A stretch of DNA of 64,000 nt from Streptomyces yangpuensis (lineage in GTDB: Bacteria > Actinomycetota > Actinomycetes > Streptomycetales > Streptomycetaceae): contig NZ_LBMK01000002.1 in NCBI RefSeq assembly GCF_001005295.1, forward strand, positions 1,093,779 through 1,157,778. Reading direction: 5' to 3'. The notes below the pieces were generated by a model. It had not been told where the DNA came from and did not search any database. It worked only from the letters and a program-made list of their open reading frames with translations. Both the position numbers and the translations under genes were made by a program. The first letter of the stretch is position 1. Each line of letters begins with the position of its first letter. This document shows, in pieces, positions 60,312 through 64,000 of the stretch.

Positions 60312-61052
60312 GTGAGCGAGACCGCCGCTTCAGATCTGAAACCCAGCTTCCGCAGCGACGTGACGGTGGAGCTGGTGAAGCACTCCGCCGCCGACTCCGA
60401 CGTGCTGTGGGCGGCCCGCGTCTCCACGGCCGGCGAGCAGTCCCTGGAGGAGCTGCAGAAGGATCCGGAGCGCTCCAAGGGCCTCATCAACTACCTGATG
60501 CGGGACCGCCACGGCAGCCCCTTCGAGCACAACTCGATGACCTTCTTCATCAGCGCCCCGATCTTCGTGTTCCGCGAGTTCATGCGCCACCGCGTGGGCT
60601 GGTCCTACAACGAGGAGTCGGGCCGCTACAGGGAGCTGGAGCCGGTCTTCTACGTTCCCGACGCGGAGCGCAAGCTCGTCCAGGAGGGCCGTCCCGGCAA
60701 GTACGTCTTCGTCGAGGGCACCCAGGCGCAGCAGGAGCTGACCGCCCGCGTCATGGAGGACTCCTACGTACAGGCGTACGAGGCCTACCAGGAGATGCTC
60801 GCCGCGGGCGTGGCCCGGGAGGTGGCCCGTTCGGTCCTGCCGGTCGGCCTCTTCTCCTCGATGTACGCCACCTGCAACGCGCGCTCGCTGATGCACTTCC
60901 TCGGGCTGCGTACGCAGCACGAGCTGGCGACCGTCCCGTCCTTCCCGCAGCGGGAGATCGAGATGGTCGGCGAGAAGATGGAGCAGCACTGGGCCCGGCT
61001 CATGCCGCTGACGTACGCGGCGTACAACAGCAACGGGCGCGTTGCCCCGTAA
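60312..61052 (+). CDS. thyX: Flavin-dependent thymidylate synthase ThyX
   Basis: 246 aa. The ThyX signature is RHRVGWSYNEESGRY, with the conserved RHR and S-x-NE-x-S-x-R positions. It makes dTMP from dUMP with FAD, NADPH and methylene-tetrahydrofolate. The GTG start at 60312 has GGAAGGAC about 8 nt upstream. It is followed by dapA after about 200 bp, which contain a predicted promoter. Confidence 0.96.
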   Translation: MSETAASDLKPSFRSDVTVELVKHSAADSDVLWAARVSTAGEQSLEELQKDPERSKGLINYLMRDRHGSPFEHNSMTFFISAPIFVFREFMRHRVGWSYNEESGRYRELEPVFYVPDAERKLVQEGRPGKYVFVEGTQAQQELTARVMEDSYVQAYEAYQEMLAAGVAREVARSVLPVGLFSSMYATCNARSLMHFLGLRTQHELATVPSFPQREIEMVGEKMEQHWARLMPLTYAAYNSNGRVAP

Positions 61053-61107
61053 GGGCTTTTGCGCCCATGCCGTACAGATGTACGGAGCCAAGTCCGAAGT
61101 GTCCGTA

Positions 61108-61137
61108 TTGCGGCGTTTCGTAAACTTCATCTAGGCT
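61108..61137 (+). promoter_or_regulatory. Predicted promoter upstream of dapA
   Basis: TTGCGG (61108-61113), an 18-bp spacer and TAGGCT (61132-61137), about 118 bp before the dapA start. The A/T-rich spacer (TTTCGTAAACTTCATC) stands out from its surroundings. Confidence 0.45.
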
Positions 61138-61254
61138 GATCAAACGGACCCGGCACTGCTTGAACCCCCGAGCAGGCAGTGCCGGCGTCCAACACTCCCG
61201 GTCACCACCGGGAGCCATCCCCCGGTTGACGTCCCCCGAGGGGACACCGCGAGC

Positions 61255-62178
61255 ATGGCAGCGAGTAGCGTGTTACCCATGGCTCCGATCTCGACTCCGC
61301 AGACCCCCTTCGGGCGGGTCCTCACCGCCATGATCACGCCGTTCACGGCGGATGGCGCACTCGACCTCGACGGCGCGCAGCAGCTCGCCGTCCACCTGGT
61401 GGACGCAGGCAACGACGGCCTGATCATCAACGGCACCACCGGTGAGTCGCCGACCACCACCGACGCGGAGAAAAACGACCTCGTACGAGCCGTACTCGAA
61501 GCCGTCGGAGACCGTGCCCACGTGGTCGCCGGCATCGGCACCAACGACACCCGCCACACCCTCGAACTGGCCCGCCAGGCCGAGCGCACCGGCGCCCACG
61601 GCCTGCTCGCCGTCACCCCGTACTACAGCAAGCCGCCGCAGGAGGGCCTCTACCGGCACTTCACGGCGATCGCCGACGCGACCGGGCTGCCGGTCATGCT
61701 CTACGACATCCCCGGCCGCAGCGGCGTTCCGATCGAGACCGAAACCCTGGTCCGGCTGGCCGAGCACCCCCGTATCGTGGCCAACAAGGACGCCAAGGGC
61801 GACCTCGGCCGTGCCGGCTGGGCGATCGCGCGGAGCGGCCTGGCCTGGTACTCCGGTGACGACATGCTGAACCTGCCGCTCCTGTCGGTCGGCGCCGCCG
61901 GCTTCGTCTCCGTCGTCGGCCACGTGGTCACCCCCGACCTGCGCGCCATGCTGGAGGCGTACCTCGCCGGGGACGTCCAGAAGGCGGCCGAGATCCACCA
62001 GAAGCTGCTTCCCGTCTTCACCGGCATGTTCCGCACCCAGGGTGTGATGACCACCAAGGGCGCGCTGAACCTGCAGGGCCTGCCCGCCGGCCCGCTGCGG
62101 CTCCCGCTGATCGAACTGACCGACGAAGAGACGGCTCAGCTCAAGATCGATCTTGCCGCGGGCGGGGTACAGCTCTGA
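61255..62178 (+). CDS. dapA: 4-hydroxy-tetrahydrodipicolinate synthase
   Basis: 307 aa. The substrate motif INGTTGESPT is at about residues 58-67. The active-site Tyr lies in TPYYSKPPQEG, the second motif is LYDIPGRSG, and the Schiff-base Lys178 is in IVANKDAKGD. It condenses pyruvate with aspartate semialdehyde in the lysine/DAP pathway. ATG 61279 (MAPISTPQTPF) is an alternative start that matches other Streptomyces better; neither has a strong ribosome site. RNase J follows after 124 bp. Confidence 0.94.
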   Translation: MAASSVLPMAPISTPQTPFGRVLTAMITPFTADGALDLDGAQQLAVHLVDAGNDGLIINGTTGESPTTTDAEKNDLVRAVLEAVGDRAHVVAGIGTNDTRHTLELARQAERTGAHGLLAVTPYYSKPPQEGLYRHFTAIADATGLPVMLYDIPGRSGVPIETETLVRLAEHPRIVANKDAKGDLGRAGWAIARSGLAWYSGDDMLNLPLLSVGAAGFVSVVGHVVTPDLRAMLEAYLAGDVQKAAEIHQKLLPVFTGMFRTQGVMTTKGALNLQGLPAGPLRLPLIELTDEETAQLKIDLAAGGVQL

Positions 62179-62251
62179 CAACAGACTTCACAACTGAATA
62201 AGCACCACCGGACAAATACAGAGCAGACAACAGCAAGTGCACGAATGACAT

Positions 62252-62284
62252 GCGCGCCACGTGCCTTCCGGGTACGTGGCGTGC
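62252..62284 (+). promoter_or_regulatory. Hairpin in the RNase J leader next to its ribosome site
   Basis: A 14-bp stem (GCGCGCCACGTGCC, 62252-62265, with 62271-62284, two G-U pairs) and a 5-nt loop end 5 nt before the GAGGAGA ribosome site (62290-62296). It could be a terminator for dapA or a self-regulatory site for RNase J. Confidence 0.5.
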
Positions 62285-62301
62285 GTGGTGAGGAGACACT
62301 T

Positions 62302-63987
62302 TTGAGCCATCCGCATCCGGAACTCGGTCCGCCGCCGAAGCTGCCCAAGGGCGGCCTCAGGGTCACCCCTCTGGGTGGTCTCGGCGAGATCGGCCGCAAC
62401 ATGACCGTCTTCGAGTACGACGGCCGCCTCCTGATCGTCGACTGCGGCGTCCTCTTCCCCGAGGAGGAGCAGCCAGGCATCGACCTGATCCTGCCGGACT
62501 TCTCGTCCATCCGGGATCGTCTCGACGACATCGAGGGCATCGTCCTCACGCACGGCCACGAGGACCACATCGGCGCCGTTCCGTACCTCCTGCGGGAGAA
62601 GCCCGACATCCCGCTGATCGGCTCCAAGCTGACGCTGGCCCTCATCGAAGCCAAGCTCCAGGAGCACCGCATCCGCCCCTACACCCTTGAGGTGAAGGAG
62701 GGCGAGCGCGAGGGCCTGGGCCCCTTCGACTGCGAGTTCATCGCGGTCAACCACTCCATCCCGGACGCCCTGGCGGTGGCGATCCGCACCGGCGCGGGTC
62801 TGGTCGTCGCCACCGGCGACTTCAAGATGGACCAGCTCCCGCTGGACAAGCGCCTCACGGACCTGCACGCCTTCGCGCGGCTGAGCGAGGAGGGCATCGA
62901 CCTCCTGCTGTCCGACTCGACGAACGCCGAGGTCCCGGGCTTCGTGCCGCCGGAGCGCGAGATCTCCACCGTGCTGCGGAACGTCTTCGCCAACGCCCAC
63001 CACCGGATCATCGTGGCCAGCTTCGCCAGCCACGTGCACCGCATCCAGCAGATCCTCGACGCCGCCCACGAGTACGGCCGCCGGGTCGCCTTCGTCGGCC
63101 GTTCGATGGTCCGCAACATGGGCATCGCCCGGGACCTGGGCTACCTCCGCGTCCCGGCCGGCCTCGTCGTGGACGTCAAGACGCTCGACGACCTGCCGCC
63201 GGAGGAGGTCGTCCTGGTCTGCACCGGTTCGCAGGGTGAGCCGATGGCGGCCCTGTCCCGGATGGCGAACCGCGACCACCAGATCCGGATCGTCCCCGGC
63301 GACACCGTGATCCTGGCGTCGTCCCTCATCCCGGGCAACGAGAACGCCGTGTACCGCGTGATCAACGGCCTGACCCGCTGGGGCGCCAACGTCGTGCACA
63401 AGGGCAACGCCAAGGTGCACGTCTCGGGCCACGCCTCGGCCGGCGAGCTGCTGTACTTCTACAACATCTGCAAGCCGCGGAACCTGATGCCGGTCCACGG
63501 CGAATGGCGCCACCTGCGCGCCAACGCCGAGCTCGGTGCCATGACGGGCGTCCCCAAGGACCGGATCGTCATCGCCGAGGACGGCGTGGTCGTCGACCTG
63601 GTTGACGGCAAGGCCCGGATCTCCGGAAAGGTGCAGGCCGGCTACGTCTACGTGGACGGCCTGTCGGTCGGTGACGTTACCGAGTCCTCGCTCAAGGACC
63701 GCCGGATCCTCGGCGACGAGGGCATCATCTCGGTCTACGTCGTCGTGGACAGCACCACCGGCAAGGTGGTCAGCGGCCCGAACATCCAGGCCCGCGGCTC
63801 CGGCATCGACGACGGGGCCTTCGGGACGGTCATCGCCAAGATCGAGGAAGCCATCGCCCGCGCCGCGGCCGACGGCGTCGCCGAGCCGCACCAGATCCAG
63901 CAGCTCATCCGCCGCACGATGGGCAAGTGGGTCTCGGACAGCTACCGCCGTCGCCCGATGATCCTCCCCGTCGTCGTCGAGGTCTGA
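62302..63987 (+). CDS. rnj: Ribonuclease J
   Basis: 561 aa. The metallo-beta-lactamase motif LTHGHEDHIG (His84, His86, Asp88, His89) is followed by a beta-CASP domain with DSTNAE and GRSMVRNM, then the C-terminal domain. It is a 5' exonuclease and endonuclease in RNA maturation and decay, working with PNPase and RNase E/G. The TTG start at 62302 has a perfect GAGGAGA about 5 nt upstream and gives the family N-terminus LSHPHPELGPPP. Open sequence back to 62245 is leader containing a stable hairpin. Ends 13 bp before the window edge. Confidence 0.95.
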   Translation: MSHPHPELGPPPKLPKGGLRVTPLGGLGEIGRNMTVFEYDGRLLIVDCGVLFPEEEQPGIDLILPDFSSIRDRLDDIEGIVLTHGHEDHIGAVPYLLREKPDIPLIGSKLTLALIEAKLQEHRIRPYTLEVKEGEREGLGPFDCEFIAVNHSIPDALAVAIRTGAGLVVATGDFKMDQLPLDKRLTDLHAFARLSEEGIDLLLSDSTNAEVPGFVPPEREISTVLRNVFANAHHRIIVASFASHVHRIQQILDAAHEYGRRVAFVGRSMVRNMGIARDLGYLRVPAGLVVDVKTLDDLPPEEVVLVCTGSQGEPMAALSRMANRDHQIRIVPGDTVILASSLIPGNENAVYRVINGLTRWGANVVHKGNAKVHVSGHASAGELLYFYNICKPRNLMPVHGEWRHLRANAELGAMTGVPKDRIVIAEDGVVVDLVDGKARISGKVQAGYVYVDGLSVGDVTESSLKDRRILGDEGIISVYVVVDSTTGKVVSGPNIQARGSGIDDGAFGTVIAKIEEAIARAAADGVAEPHQIQQLIRRTMGKWVSDSYRRRPMILPVVVEV

Positions 63988-64000
63988 TTCAGGCCCTCGC

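Overview
The window is chromosomal DNA from a Streptomyces or very close relative. The evidence is very high G+C with strong third-position G/C bias, frequent GTG and TTG starts, and a gene order that I recall from memory as the conserved Streptomyces block running from a GABA aminotransferase, through dxr-rseP-ispG-proS, rimP-nusA-ylxR-infB-rbfA-truB-ribF and a type VII (ESX) secretion locus, to rpsO-pnp-dapB-thyX-dapA-RNase J. No rRNA, tRNA or CRISPR array was seen.

Layout. 1-6.5 kb: a GABA-utilisation-like locus with a partial gabT, a divergent VirD4-like membrane ATPase, a PucR-type regulator and an aldehyde dehydrogenase. 6.5-15.7 kb: an accessory island bounded by a perfect 25-bp direct repeat (6524-6548 and 15706-15730) that lies in the aldehyde dehydrogenase terminator. 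It carries an eight-gene leftward operon: 2-keto-4-pentenoate hydratase, acetaldehyde dehydrogenase, 4-hydroxy-2-oxovalerate aldolase, KAS III, a free-standing ACP, a CitE-like lyase, a MaoC-like hydratase and an Eis-like acetyltransferase. A divergent regulator broken by a frameshift in a C7 tract and a NUDIX hydrolase complete it. 15.9-29.6 kb: acyl-CoA dehydrogenase, an unknown protein, the MEP isoprenoid genes dxr and ispG around the site-2 protease rseP, two GNAT proteins, proS, an SPFH protein, a degenerate kinase-like protein, a ferritin-like protein and a lipoprotein. 29.8-38.8 kb: translation and transcription genes (rimP to ribF), with an odd 0.9-kb region between truB and ribF. 38.9-53.6 kb: the ESX locus. 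53.7-64 kb: ribosome, RNA-decay, lysine/DAP and thymidylate genes.

How the genes work together. The core block is housekeeping. The most distinctive content is the island. Its operon joins the lower meta-cleavage trio (hydratase, aldolase, acylating dehydrogenase), which interconverts 2-hydroxypenta-2,4-dienoate with pyruvate and acetyl-CoA, to an acyl-carrier-protein module (KAS III, ACP, CitE-like, MaoC-like) whose genes overlap by 4 bp at each of four junctions. No ring-cleavage gene is present. I infer a small biosynthetic pathway rather than aromatic degradation; its product is unknown. Inverted and direct GCAGGT-type repeats lie 15-16 bp inside each boundary repeat and look like recombinase arm sites, but no integrase gene is present.

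Other notable signals are three overlapping micro-ORFs in the infB leader, stable hairpins next to the start sites of proS, RNase J and the M16 peptidase, and a kinase-like protein lacking its catalytic Asp.
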